Source of the DNA: Symbiodinium natans
Taxonomy: Eukaryota > Sar > Dinophyceae > Suessiales > Symbiodiniaceae
Reading direction: 5' to 3'
Length of the DNA: 64,000 bases
NCBI GenBank assembly: GCA_905221605.1
Contig: CAJNDS010002268.1
Span: 1,236,687 to 1,300,686 of the forward strand
Shown here: positions 31,921 to 45,347 of the stretch, piece after piece
How positions within the stretch are numbered: the first letter of the stretch is position 1
How the letters are laid out: each line of letters begins with the position of its first letter
Made by a program: the position numbers and the translations under genes
Notes under the pieces: generated by a model
Database searches by the model: none
What the model saw: only the letters and a program-made list of their open reading frames with translations
Told to the model about the DNA's origin: nothing

Positions 31921-34900
31921 CTGAAGAGCTGCTCCGCTGGCCAAGAAAGAAGGGTTGCAGGGTCTTGGGGTTTAGGGGGTTTAGGGGGTTTAAGGGGCTT
32001 GGGGGGTTTAGGGGGTTTAGGGGGTTTAGGGGGTTTAGGGTGTTTAGGGGTTTAGAGGTTTAGGGGGTTAGGGGGTTTAGGGGGTTTAGGGGTTGCGGGG
32101 GTTTGGGAGTTTAGGGGGGTTAGGGGGGTTTAGGGGGGTCGGGAGGGTTTAGGGTTTGGGGTTAGGGGTTTAGGGGTTTAGGGGTTTAGGGGGGTTTAGT
32201 AGGGTTTTTAGGGTTTAGTAGGGGTTTAGGGGGTTTAGGGGTTTAGGGTTTGGGGGGTTTAGGGGTTTAGGGTTTAGGGTTTAGGGTTTAGGGGGTTTAG
32301 GGGTTTAGGGGTTTCGGGGTTTGGGTTTTCGGGGTTGCGGGTTTCGGGGTTTTTAGGGGTTAGGGGGGGTTTATAGGGGTTTAGGGGTTTAGGGGTTTAG
32401 GGGTTTAGGGGTTTAGGGGTTTAGGGGTTTAGGGGTTTAGGGGTTTAGGGTTTAGGGTTAGGGAACCACCGCAGCAGCTGCAATGCTCGGAAGGTAGCTG
32501 GCGCTACCCTGCCTCGTACTTAAGGTAGTTGAAGATCTTCGAGTCCCACTCGACATGGTGCCCCTGGCAAGCGCAAGTGGTGCCCGAAACCCTAAACCCT
32601 AAACCCTAAACCCTAAACCCCAAACCCCAAACCCTAAACCCAAAACCACGAGTCTCGACTCCCTCGGCTGTTTGCTTTCAAGCTGAAGCCAGAAAAAACC
32701 CCCAACACCAAACTGGTTCTGTGAACTTTGCTGCCACACTTCCATAATGAAAACGAAAACAATGACTCTCACCACAAAAACAAGAACAATGCTCAGAACG
32801 ATGGCAACACTACTGGCAACAATGGTAACCACAACAAGAACAAGAATAGGAAGAACAAACAGTATCCGAGAGAGAACAACAATAGCAGCAACAGTAGTAA
32901 CAATCACAAAAATGACAACAGTAACAATGGTAACGTTAGTAGCAATAGGATCACTAGCAGCAAAAGTAACAGTACTAACAATAGTACAGGCAAAACAACA
33001 GCTCTAACAAGACCAACAACAAACATAATATATGGGCGCCTCTTAGTAATTAGAAGAGGGCTTGCGAGAGTCTGTAGTAAAACACAAAGGAACTATGAGG
33101 GAATACTAGCAGTACTGTCGTAGTTGCTGAGTTCATAAGCCCCAAAAAAGTGCACACTTTCAGTTCTATAGGGGATTATAGTATCCCAAAAAGTGTAAAG
33201 TGTACTCACTCAGCTACTCAGTATTCAACAAGAACGCAACACTCATACAAACCCAGGTTGGCCCCGTAAAAGCCTCTCAAAAGATGTTCATGAATATGGT
33301 TTGGGGTTCAGGGTTTAGGGCTTTAGGGTTAGGGTTTAGGGTTTAGGGTTTAGGGTTTAGGGTTTAGGGTTTAGGGTTTAGGGTTTAGGGTTTAGGGTTT
33401 AGGGTTTAGGGTTTAGGGTTTAGGGTTTAGGGTTTAGGGTTTTTAGGGTTTAGGGTTTAGGGTTTAGGGTTTAGGGTTTAGGGTTTAGGGTTTAGGGGGG
33501 TTTAGGGTTTAGGGTTTAGGGTTTAGGGTTTAGGGTTTAGTTTAGGGTTTAGGGTTTAGGGTTTAGGGTTTAGGGTTTAGGGTTTAGGGTTTAGGGTTTA
33601 GGGTTTAGGGTTTAGGGTTTAGGGTTTAGGGTTTTTAGGGTTTAGGGTTTAGGGTTTAGGGTTTAGGGTTTAGGGTTTAGGGTTTAGGGTTTAGGGTTTA
33701 GGGTTTAGGACCCCTTCTTCTAACAGTCCTGAATAAGGATTCTTATAGGGCGTACGATAATCCCTATTGAGGACTGTGAGTATAAGGGGGAGCATCCCAA
33801 AATCAAAAGCCTAGCAAGGGAAAATCTATAAGAAGGACCAACTGAGTTGTGCTTTAAACCCTTTGAAAAATATTTTTGAATAGGTTCCCTTATATGGAAA
33901 GAAGGGAAATTAAAAATTATCCCCAAGCACAACCCAGCCAAGAAGGGCCTGCCCAGAAAACCATACAAGAGGCACTGCTTAGCTGAGGAGTCCCCAGACC
34001 CTGCGCCCTGGCTTCGGTTGTAGGGTTTAGGGCTTGGGTGAAGGGTTTAGGGTTTAGGGTTTGAGGTTTAGGGTTTGGGTTTAGGGTTCGGGGTTTAGGG
34101 TTCGGGGTTTAGGGTTTAGGTTTTAGGGTTTAGGTTTTAGGGTTTAGGGTTTAGGGTTTGGGGTTAGGGGTTAGGGGTTTAGGGTTCTGAGGTTCAGGGC
34201 TTTGGGGGAACTGATTCTTCGCACCTTTGGGCCCCCATGGGTGTAGCAGTGATCTGTGCCGTCCATCCTGGGACCGCGAGAGCCGGCTCGCACTCCACAG
34301 GGGGTCGAGGATTCAGGGTTTGAGGGTTTAGGGGTTTAAGGGTTTAAGGGTTTAGGGGTTTAGGGGTTTAGGGGTTTAGGGGTTTAGGGGTTTAGGGGTT
34401 TAAGGGTTCAAGGGTTCAAGGGTTCAAGGGTCCAAGGGTCCAAGGGTTCCAGGGTTCAAGGGTCCAAGGGCTTGGGCTTGAGGGTTTTTGGGATTCTCTG
34501 CGGGATGGATTGGATGATGGAGCCTCAGAGAATCAGGGCCCATCTACAGGGAGCGCCCATCATGCAGGGAAGTCTGACTTCGCTGAATGAGTCCATCGCT
34601 CCAGTGCAGGGGCTGGGGGTTTAGGGTTTGGGGTTTAGGGTTTAGGGTTTAGGGTTTAGGGTTTAGGGTGTAGGGTTTAGGGTTTAGGGTTTAGGGTGTA
34701 GGGTTCAGGGCTTAGGGTTTAGAATTTAGAGTTGAGGGCTTCGGGTCTAGGGGAGTGTCTGCAGATGCTATACAAGATGAGCTGCTTAGCGAACTTTACA
34801 GGAATTATGTATGTACACAAGACATCTGTCACAGCGCCAGCACTTACTACGGAACCTACTTACTAAGAGGAACAACATTGTCAGAATTGTTCACTATCAG

Positions 34901-37900
34901 TATTCTTTGTCACTTTCATATTCGGTTTATGACGAGTGGTGCTACTGCTACTCTTATATTTTGTCAATACTCGCAGTATTATGACTATCATCTGCTTGAT
35001 TGCTAGAATTCTTGCTGATATTGCTACGAACCCTGATTGCAGCTACCCCCAAGGATCTGGGCGATGCCGTCCAGGGTGTTGGACGACGCGTGGGCATGCA
35101 CGAGGTCGATCAGCACCTTTTAAAGTATATATGGGGTTTGGGGTTCCCACCACCAATAGGCACCCTTTTTGACATGATCCTACCAGGGTCCTTTGTGGGG
35201 TGCCAGTACTAGACCCAAGAGTAGCCTAGGAATGAAAACCCTAAACCCTAAACCCTAAACCCTATACCCTATACCCTAAACCCTAAACCCTAAACCCCAC
35301 AAGCCCAAGACCTCGCGCCAGGAATAAGACCAGTGAAAACAATAATAATGACGCTAGCAATAGCAACAGTTGCAATAACAACAATCATAAGAAGAACAAT
35401 TCATAATAATGATGATAATAACAATAACTGTGACAATCGTTATAACAATAATAAGAAGTTTGCAAATAAGGCCAGCAAGAAGAGTAATCACGACAATGAT
35501 AACAGTAGAATAACAATAGTAAACAATAATATCAACTTGAGTTGCAAAGCCGAGGACAGCGAAAGCTGGCCTAAATTCACGCCCTGGTGGCTTTGCATAA
35601 TGCACCAATAAGACATACGAACACACCCTCATACCGACCGCGATCTACAACTCAAGACCCCCGCGTCATCCAAATGTTGAGGACAAATGTGCTCATAGAG
35701 GTCGCGATCTGGACCTCAAGAGCTACCTAAAACTTGCGATCGAGAAACACAGAACGGGATTTTTTGGAGCCATGCACTCACGGAGACCGCGATTCCAGGC
35801 CCCGGAGCGCTCCAGAACACGCGAACCAGATAGACAGGCGTACGAACACGTGCTTGTATCTCAAGATCCCTGGAACAGTCAACAAGACAGAATTGTCGAC
35901 ATTGCCGGTTTTGACATGCGCTCACGGAGACCGCGATCGCTCCAGATTTGCGGAGCTCTGCGAAACCCGCGCGCTTCAGAGAACCTGCACGCGTACGACC
36001 GCGATCTAGAACGCAACGACCGCGCAGCTATCGCCACCCCCCTCACCAATGGCGACCCCTCTCCCCACCCAAGGAACCTGATTCAGGACCCCCCCCCCGC
36101 CCCCCGCATCTTCCTCGAAAAATGAGGTGGGACGCAACTCCAACGGTTGGTCAGGTCCGGTTTCCTGCTACAGCAGAGCCTAACTCAAGCCTAGCTACGC
36201 TGGCTTTCGTAATCACAAAAAACTCACAAAACATAACCATGACAAAAGCACCAACGACAACAATAATGATCACCATGAGAACATTAAGAGGCAATGCGGG
36301 GGTTAGAATATGGGACCCTAATCTAGACCCTCAAATAGTAGGCTTCCCTTGTAAGAAGGACCCCAATAAGGCACCCCTAGTTCGGACTCCCATGCGAAGC
36401 AAGAGCTGAAGGTGTTGGCAACGCTGTCGCGGCCTGAATGCCCAAGCCGTGCGCAGTGTCGATGAGGTACTTCAACTCCTGGGGGCTTAAGGTGGTGAGG
36501 GTTTAGGGTCTAGGGTTTAGGGACTAGGGTCTAGGGTTTAGGGCTAGACTCGGCTAGACCTGAAACCATCCGGGAATCCTTGCTGTGATTTAGGGCATAT
36601 TCCTTGCTTAGTGGGTGTAGTGGGCGCCTGTGTTGCGTTTTCATGCTGAACCCTGAAACCCTGAAACCCCCCCCCACCCCCCCCCAAAGACAAAGAGGGT
36701 TTATAGGGTTTAGGGTTTGCGATAGGGCCATATAGGGATTCGGGTCCATAGAAAGGAACCGCTTGTTTCAAACGCGGAAACACCCAGAAACTCCAAACCC
36801 TAAACCCTAAACCCTAAACCCTAAACCCGAAACCCTAAACCCTAAACCCGATAGCCCACGCTCCTCGGGTGTACCTTGTCTGCTGGACGGGGCAAAGAAG
36901 GACGTCACATGGTAGCCGAAGCAGCCTTCGGTGCCGGACAGGGTTTAGGGTTTAGGGTTTAGGGTTTGGGGGTTTAGGGTTTAGGGTTTAGGGTTTGGGG
37001 TTTAGGTTTTAGGGTTTAGGGTTTAGGGTTTAGGGTTTAGGTTTTGAGGTTTGAGGCCGTTTGGGGCTTTTAGGGTTTTAGGGTTTTAGGTTTGTAGGGT
37101 GCTTGCAGCATCCTGAGGGGATTTGGGTTGAGGGTTTAGGGTTGAGGGCCCAGGGTTCAGGGTTTGAGCGTTGGGTGAGCTCCCGTCCGCGGCTGAGCGC
37201 GTGGCCGTAGTGCGCGTGCTCTGCAATGGCCATGAGCTGCACAGCATTGTAGCCCAATCCTTGGGGGGTTGAGGGCTTCGGCAAAACCCTAAACCCTAAA
37301 CCCTACTTGGGGGGTCATGGGTAGTTGTAAGTAGGGTTACACGTATGGTAACTATACCTATAACCCGAGTTAGGGCACTTATAACCCTACTTATTGCTAC
37401 CCATGAACCTCCAAGCAAAACCAAGAAAGGGCAAGTGCTTTCTGCCACTTACACTTTTAGGGCTTTTGGGATCCTTAAAAAGAAGCCCCTAAAGCCCCAC
37501 TAAGCCCCTGTTGTTGAGGGGAGAGGGGCAGGCCCTAAACCAAGAGCCCCAACCGCATTCCCCTGTTCCAGCAAAGTGGATGCCGTAAACCCTATAGGGT
37601 TTAGGGTTCGGAGTTTTCAAACCTCGGGTTCAGGGTTTAGGGGCTGGGGTAGCAACACCCATGCCTGAGAGACGAATGAGGTTGCTGTGAGAGGGGAGTC
37701 CTTGTTGGGGAACGCTTTGTGGAGAGGACTCTGGAACACCTAAACCCTAAACCCTAAACCCTAAACCCTAAACCCTAAACCCTAAACCCTAAACCCTAAA
37801 CCCTAAACCCTAAACCCTAAACCCTAAACCCTAACCTAAACCCTAAACCCTAAACCCTAAACCCTAAACCCTAAACCCTAAACCCTAAACCCTAAACCCT

Positions 37901-40900
37901 AAACCCTAAACCCTAAACCCTAAACCCAAACCCTGGAACCTAAGCAAGCGTCGCTTGACCCGAGGCAAGACCGTCTCGGCAAACTCCACGTAAGTGGCGA
38001 CTTTCGGCTCGACGGAGCCCATACCCACCTCGGGTTCAGGGTTTAGGGTTTAGGGTTTATAGGGTTTTAAGTTTAGGGTTTAGGGCTAGGGTTTAGGGTT
38101 TAGGGTTTAGGGTTTGGGGTTTAGGGTTTAGGGTTTAGGGTTTATAGGGTTTATAGGGTTTAGGGGAGTGTATTGAGGGCAACAACAATATGTCCAGACC
38201 TACCGCTGCTTAGGGCTTTAGAACTTACGTACCAAGCCCTGAGCCCTATAGCTTTTCCCTGAGCCTTAGGGGGGGACAACAAAAAAACCTACCTAGATCC
38301 CTCTCGAAGAAGGGTATGCGGCCCATGATGGCAGTAATTTCGGGAATAAAGGGTAGCTGGGGGGGCACAGAGATTCCCTGCAGTGTGGCTGCAGAGGCCC
38401 TCTCCCTGCCAAACTCGCCGAGCCCCGCTCAAGCACAGCAAGGACAAGCAAGGCCTTCTAGGGTGCTTTAATTAAGATATGGGGGGTTTCCGAAATTAGG
38501 TGGTACCCAATTGGGGTCCTTACTATAAGGGGATCCTACGATTTGGGTCCCCTATTTTCGTTAACCTCCATATGGGGGGAAACACACTCATCACTAAATT
38601 GGCACCCGGTCCTCAAGAACTAGACTCAGGAGCAATCTAGGAATAACAGGGTACCCTTTTTGGTTTTAAGGGGATGATAAGGGAATCCCCAACCCTAACC
38701 AAAAAAAAACCACTCCGGGTCCTCAAGAATGTTGCGGCCGAGCTGCATGAGCCTCATAAATCTTGAGGTTGTCGGGCCTGCCAAGTTGCATTCCAGGATG
38801 GGCTATTAGGCCAGGCCCTATACTCCCCCAGAATCAACTCTATAACCTGGGGGAATTACAGGTTAACCTTTGGGATTATAAGGGGACTATACTACCCCAA
38901 AAAGGTTACCTAACCTACTACTAGGATAGAGGGCCTTTTCAGGGGTTGTAGGGTAGAATAGCCCGTGCTGGTTTGGGAGTTGCTCGACATTCCGTGTTTA
39001 GGGTTTTTTGGCATTTGGGTTGAGGGCCCTTGCTGCAAGGAAGCTTCCTCCCCCTATGCCCTTAGGGTTTAGGCTGACAAGGAAGGAAAAACCCTGAATT
39101 CAGAATTTAGGGTTTAGGGTTTAGGGCTTACTTTCTTACTTAATTCATACAACAGAATCGGAGTGCTGGGCTCCACCCCTGTAACCCCTAACGTCCCTCT
39201 ACTACAACCCTCTGACTACCCTTCTGAATCCCCTGAACCTAAAGCCCAAAAGACCGCGAAACCCTCTTGAACCTTTAAGGCCCCCTAAAGGCCCTGAAAA
39301 CATATTGGAGAAGGAAAAACTGTTTGACACCCTAAACCCATAACCTTTAACCAAAAGACCAAAGGTCTCTAATCCCGTTCAAGGGCTGAGTCAGATCAAG
39401 AACTAGCATTCGGGGCGGTACCTTGTATCCAAGGGTAGTTACATGGTCCCTTCATACGGTCCCTTCCCTTCTTTACAGGGTTCTGAACTATGGGCACCTT
39501 GGGTTTTAAATAAATATCTCTATATCTATATCTATCTATACATATATATGCTACCCCCCCCCCAAAGATCCACCGTTTTCGAGACTTCCAATAGACAACA
39601 CAGTTCCCGTATCATGTTTTCTCGTTTCTCCTGACGAGGCGTACAACCACCTGAAACATCCTGAAAAAAACACATCAGTAAAGAATAAAAAACAAAACCT
39701 TCTGGCGTACGTACCCCTTTCACTAGACTTTCACTCAAAACTACCCTAAACCCTCGCTATATTGAGATATAACAGCACACAACCACCTGAAGCACCCTGA
39801 AAAACAAAAATACAACCGTAAAGTATCTAAAACAGCTTCTGGCGGTCTCAGGGACTAGTGAAAACATATTTGCTCACAGTATTCTCGCGTCCCCGGCACT
39901 TACAGCAGATAATTTTTTGTGCATCACCTTATGCCTTCTTTTTTATATGTGTTTGAGATACAATACTTGTACCCTATATACATACATGATGTGGGTATGC
40001 TTCTACGTTCTCTTTGCATTTTAGCCCTGCAAACAGAGGCATAACCCTACGGGATTTGAGGTTTAGGGATTTAAGCCTCAAGCCCTTCGGGGTTACAAGG
40101 TTCTACTCCTATAGACAATGTCTATACCTTAAACCCGAAACCTGTAAACCCTTCAGGGTCTAAACCCTATAGGGCTACCCCCGTGACGGTTTCCCTGAAA
40201 AGACCCTAAACCTTTCAACGTTATAGGGTTTAATGGTTCACAAACCTAAGGTCTGGACATGTATACCTTCAGCTCCTATGGGGTTGAAACCTTCGAGCCT
40301 TTTTGGGCCCTATAGTGTCTATATACATACATGATGTGGGTACTTCTTCTACTTTCTCTTGCATTTTCGCAGGAGGCAAGCCCTGCAAACAGAGGCATAA
40401 CCCTACGGGATTTGAGTTTTAGGGAGTTAAGCCTCAAGCCCTTCAGGGTTACAAGGTTCTACTCCTATAGACAACTTAAACCCAAAACATGTAAACCCTA
40501 TAGGGTCTAAACCCTATAGGGCTAACCCCGTGACGGTTTTAGAGATAAACCCTGAAAAGACCCTAAACCTTTCAACGTTATAGGGTTTAATGGTTCACAA
40601 ACCTAAGGTCTGGACATGTATACCTTCAGCTCCTATGGGGTTAAAACCTTTGAGCCTTTTTGGGCCCTATAGGGTTTTAGGGTTCAGACCCTACAGAGTT
40701 GAGGGCTAAGGTTTAAACCTAAACCTAGGTTCTACTCCTAGGTACTGCCTAACCTTGAGCAAATAGAGAGTTTAGCCCCTAGGGAGTTTAAACCCTATAG
40801 GGCTAACCCCGTGACGGTTTTAGAGAAAAACGCTGCAAAAAAACTCTGAACCTTTTAACCCTATAGGCTTTAATGGTTTACAAACCTAAGGTCTGGGCAT

Positions 40901-43900
40901 GTAGGCCTTCAGCTCCTATGGGGTTAGAACCTTTGAGCCTTTTGGGCCCGATAGGGTTTGAGGGTTCAGACCCCAAACGGTTCAAATGCCTCAACCTTAA
41001 ACCCTAAGGTTTGGACTCTATGGGCTTAGGTTTTAATCCTAATACATCTTAAACCTTAAACCTTTAAACATGAAACCTATAGGGTTCAAAGGCTTAAAGG
41101 TTTAGGTTCATTTGCCGACTTATGTGTAAATGCCTAAGGCTTAAACCCTAAACCTTTAGACCTTAACCATATAGGGTTAAAAGTTAGGGGTTTGGTTTAA
41201 TTTAACCCGACCGGGTTTCGGGGCTTCTGATTTGAAACTCTAAACCCTTAAACCAATAGGATTTAGAGAATAAGCCCGCAGTGGAGCTGAGGGAAGGGGA
41301 GGGCGGGGGGGGGGGGGGGGGGGGGTGGTGTTTAGGGGTCTTGGCTGTGTGGAAGACCCTGGTACCCTCCCCCTTCCCCCCCCCCCACCCCCCTTTGCTT
41401 GTAAGCAAAGAGTGAGTGAGTCGGTGGACCCTTAATTCTGGAATCTTGGTTCCTGGGGCTGCATTTTAAACTGCAATTCAAAAAATTAAGTTAAATGCGG
41501 GCAGACCCCAGGAACCAAGAACCAAGAACCAAGATGCTCAGGACTCTTGATTCTGGAATCTTGGTTCCCGGGGCTGCATTTAAAACTGCATTTTAAAATT
41601 TATTTTAAGTTAAATGCAGACCACCCCCAGGAACCAAGAACCAAGAACCAAGATGCCCAGGACTCTTGATTCTGGAATCTTTGTTCCCGGGGCTGCATTT
41701 AAAACTACATTGACAAATTTAAGTTAAATGCAGACCACCCCCCGGAACCAAGAACCAAGAACCAAGATGCTCAGGACTCTTGATTCTTGGTTCTTGGTTG
41801 CTGGGGCTGCATTTAAAACTGCATTTTGAAATTTAAGTTAAATGCAGACCACCCCCGGGAACCAAGATTCCAGAATCAAGAGTCCTGGGCATCTTGGTTC
41901 TTGGTTCTTGGTTCGGGGGGTGGTCTGCATTTAACTTAAATTTTTAAATGCAGTTTTAAATGCAGCCCAGCCCCAGGAACCAAGATTCCAGAATCAAGAG
42001 TCCTTGGTTCTTGGTTCCTGGGGGTGGTCTGCATTTAACTTAAATTCTTAAATGCAGTTTAAAATTCAAAGGGTCGTGACCGCATTTAACTTAAATTCTT
42101 AAATGCGGTTTAAATCCGCGGGGCCTCGGTCAAGTAAATTAAGGCAATGGTGTCGTGTGTCGTTCATCATCATGTGTTTGGCTATTAAAACATAGAAAAA
42201 GTAAAGTAGCATATCAACAACACAGCAACAGCACATCAACAGAGGGAAAACAAGGAAAAAAGGGTGGATCTTTTGGGGGGGCGGGGGGGTACAATACATA
42301 TATATATATATATATGGGTCACCGCCTATAGCGGTTCCCCTGTGTTTTTGCACATTCCCTTAAACCATCTAACCAAAAATCCCTCAAACCATTAAACCAT
42401 TCAACCATTAAACCATTAAACCATTAAACCATTGAACCATTAAACCATTAAACCATTAAACCATTAAACCATTAAACCATTAAACCATTAAACCAATGGT
42501 TTCCCCCATATGAGAATCCCCTTAACCATTAATTCAACCATTAAACCATCAAACCAATGGTCTCCCCCAAACCATTAAACCATACCATTAAACCATGAAA
42601 CCAATGGTTTCCCGCTTCTGAAAATCCCCTAAACCATTAAACTATTAAACCATTAAACCATTAAACCAATGGTTTCCCCCTTATGAAAATCCCCTAAACC
42701 ATTAAACCATTAAACCATTAAACCATTAAACCATTAAACCATTAAACCATTAAACCATTAAACCATTAAACCATTAAACCATTAAACCATTAAACCATTA
42801 AACCATTAAACCATTAAACCATTAAACCAATGGTAAACCATTAAACCAATGGTTTCCCCCATATGAGAATCCCCTAAACCATTAAACCATTTTCATGGCG
42901 GGCAACCAGTGGTTTAATGGTTTAATGGTTTAATGGTTTAATGCTTTAATGCTTTAATGCTTTAATGCTTTAATGCTTTAATGGTTTAATGGTTTAATGG
43001 TTTAATGGTTTAATGGTTTAATGGTTTAATGGTTTAATGGTTTAAGGGATTTTCATAAGGGGGAAACCATTGGCTTAATGGTTTAATGGTTTAATAGTTT
43101 AGGGATTCTCATAAGGGGGAAACCATTGGTTTAATGGTTTAATGGTTTATTGGTGAAATGGTTTAATGGTTCTCCTGCCGAGGTACCTCTACCGCATCTT
43201 TTCTGCTCCTAAAGTTCTGATTCGCAAGCAGTGTCCCCTGTATCCTTTCTGCTCCGAATATTCTGAATCGCAAGCAGTGTCTCCCGTATCTTTTCTGCTC
43301 ATAAGTATACTTATACTATATGGGATTGCGCCTTAAACCCGAACTCTTAAACCCTGACTCTATAGGGTTTTAAGGTTAGGGTTTAGGTTGAATTGCCGGC
43401 TTAGGTTTCAATGCTTCAATCTTTAACCCTAAACCTGTCAACCTTAACCCTCTAGGGTTGGGGTGCCTACATCATCATCGGATTTGACAAGCTCTGCGGA
43501 AATTTCTATATGACAAGGTTATAACTTATTGCTGTGGTTATAACTATGGGCTAGGTTTTGATTTTTATACACTTATGTAAACCCATTAGAATAAGGGGAA
43601 CCCCATCACGCCCCAACAAGCGAAATATCCCAAACACTTTACCTTAGCTAAAATATCTCAAGCAACCATTCCCCGATACGCAACACCTGAATTCCATCAT
43701 TTAACGATATAGTTTGTGTATATGTTGAATCCCAGCAAGTAGTGAAAGTGACGAGCTCTGCGGATATATGTACATGACAAGGTTATAACTTTTTGCTGCG
43801 GTTATAACTATGGTTCAGGGTTTGATTGATATACATGTAATTTCACCTATAAGAAAATGAGGGCAACCCCATCACGCCCCAATAAGCAAAACAAAACCTC

Positions 43901-45310
43901 TATCCCAAAAGCTTTACCTTACCTAAGATCGCTCAAGCAACCATCCCCCGATAAGCAAAACTTGAACTATCCTCGTTGTTTATATCCTGAATCCCATGAA
44001 GTAGTTTTCAGGACATTCTCTCACAGTATTCTCGCGTCACCGGGGCGAAAGAGCCCTACAAACGTAGGCATAGCCCTGTGGGGTTTAAGGTTTGGGGATT
44101 TAAGCTGTAAGTGCTCTGGGGTTTTATGGTTCTATTGTATAGGTAATTAATGCCCAAACCTTAAACCTAAACCTTTAAACCCTATAGGGTTCAATGGTTC
44201 GACAACCTAAGGTCTGGGCATGTATACCTTCAGCACCCTTTAGGGTTAAAACCTTTGAACCTTTGGGAGCCCTGTAGGGTTTTACGGTTCTGACCCTAAA
44301 CGAATCAGGGTTAAGGTCTGAATGCCCGAACTTTAAACCCTTAAGATTAAAACTCTTTGAGTTTTCGTTTTAAATGCCTAAGTCCTAAACCCCAACCCCT
44401 TACACCTTAACTCTATAGGGTTTAAAGGTTCGGGTTTAGGTTGGATTGCCGGCTTAGGTTTAAATGCCTCAATCTTAAACCCTAAACCTGTCAACCTTAA
44501 CCCTCTAGGGTTGGGGCGCCTACATCATGATCGGATTTGACAAGCTCTGCGGAAATTTCTATATGACAAGGTTATAACTTTTTGCTGCGGTTATAGCTAT
44601 GGTTCAGGGTTTGATTTATATACATGTAAATATCCTATAAGAAAATGAGGGTAACCCCATCACGCCCCAGTAAGCAAAACAAAACCTCTATCCCAAAAGC
44701 TTTACTTTACCTAAGATAGCTCAAGCAACCATCCCCCGATAAGCAAAACCTGAATTCTATCATGAAACCATATGGTTTGTTTACATTTTGAATCCCAGGA
44801 AGTAGTGAAAAGGACATTTGCTCACAGTATTCTCGCGTCATTGGGATTTAAACCCTGTAGGGTTGAATGGTTCAAGAAAACCTAAGGTCTGGGTATGTAT
44901 ACCTTCAGCACCCTTTAGGGTCAAAACCTTTGTTCCTTGTAGAGCCCTATCGGGTTTTAGGGTTCTGACCCTAAACGGTTCAGGGTTAAGGTTTAACTGC
45001 CCGAACTTTCAACCCTTAAGGTTAAATCTCTATGGGTTTAGGTTTAAAGTTTAAAAAAAACCTAAATCTTAAACCCTAACCGCTTAGCCTTAACTCTATC
45101 GGGTTGAACGGTTAGGGTTTAGGTTTCATTGCGGGCTTACGTTTAAATGCCTGAATCTTAAGCCCTAAACCTGTCAAACTTAACCCTATAGGTTTGGGGT
45201 ACCTACATCATCATCGACTTGTTGCTGTGGTTATAACGATGGTTGAGGGTTTAAAATATATACATTTATGTAAACCTTTAAAAATAAGGGGAACCGCAAT
45301 AGGCGGACGC

Positions 45311-45347
<37 letters not shown>

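Noticed and set aside
32599-33123. Asn/Thr-rich and Val/Ile-rich ORFs
   Set aside because: Simple AAC/ACA sequence; composition follows the repeat and it sits in a branching enzyme intron.
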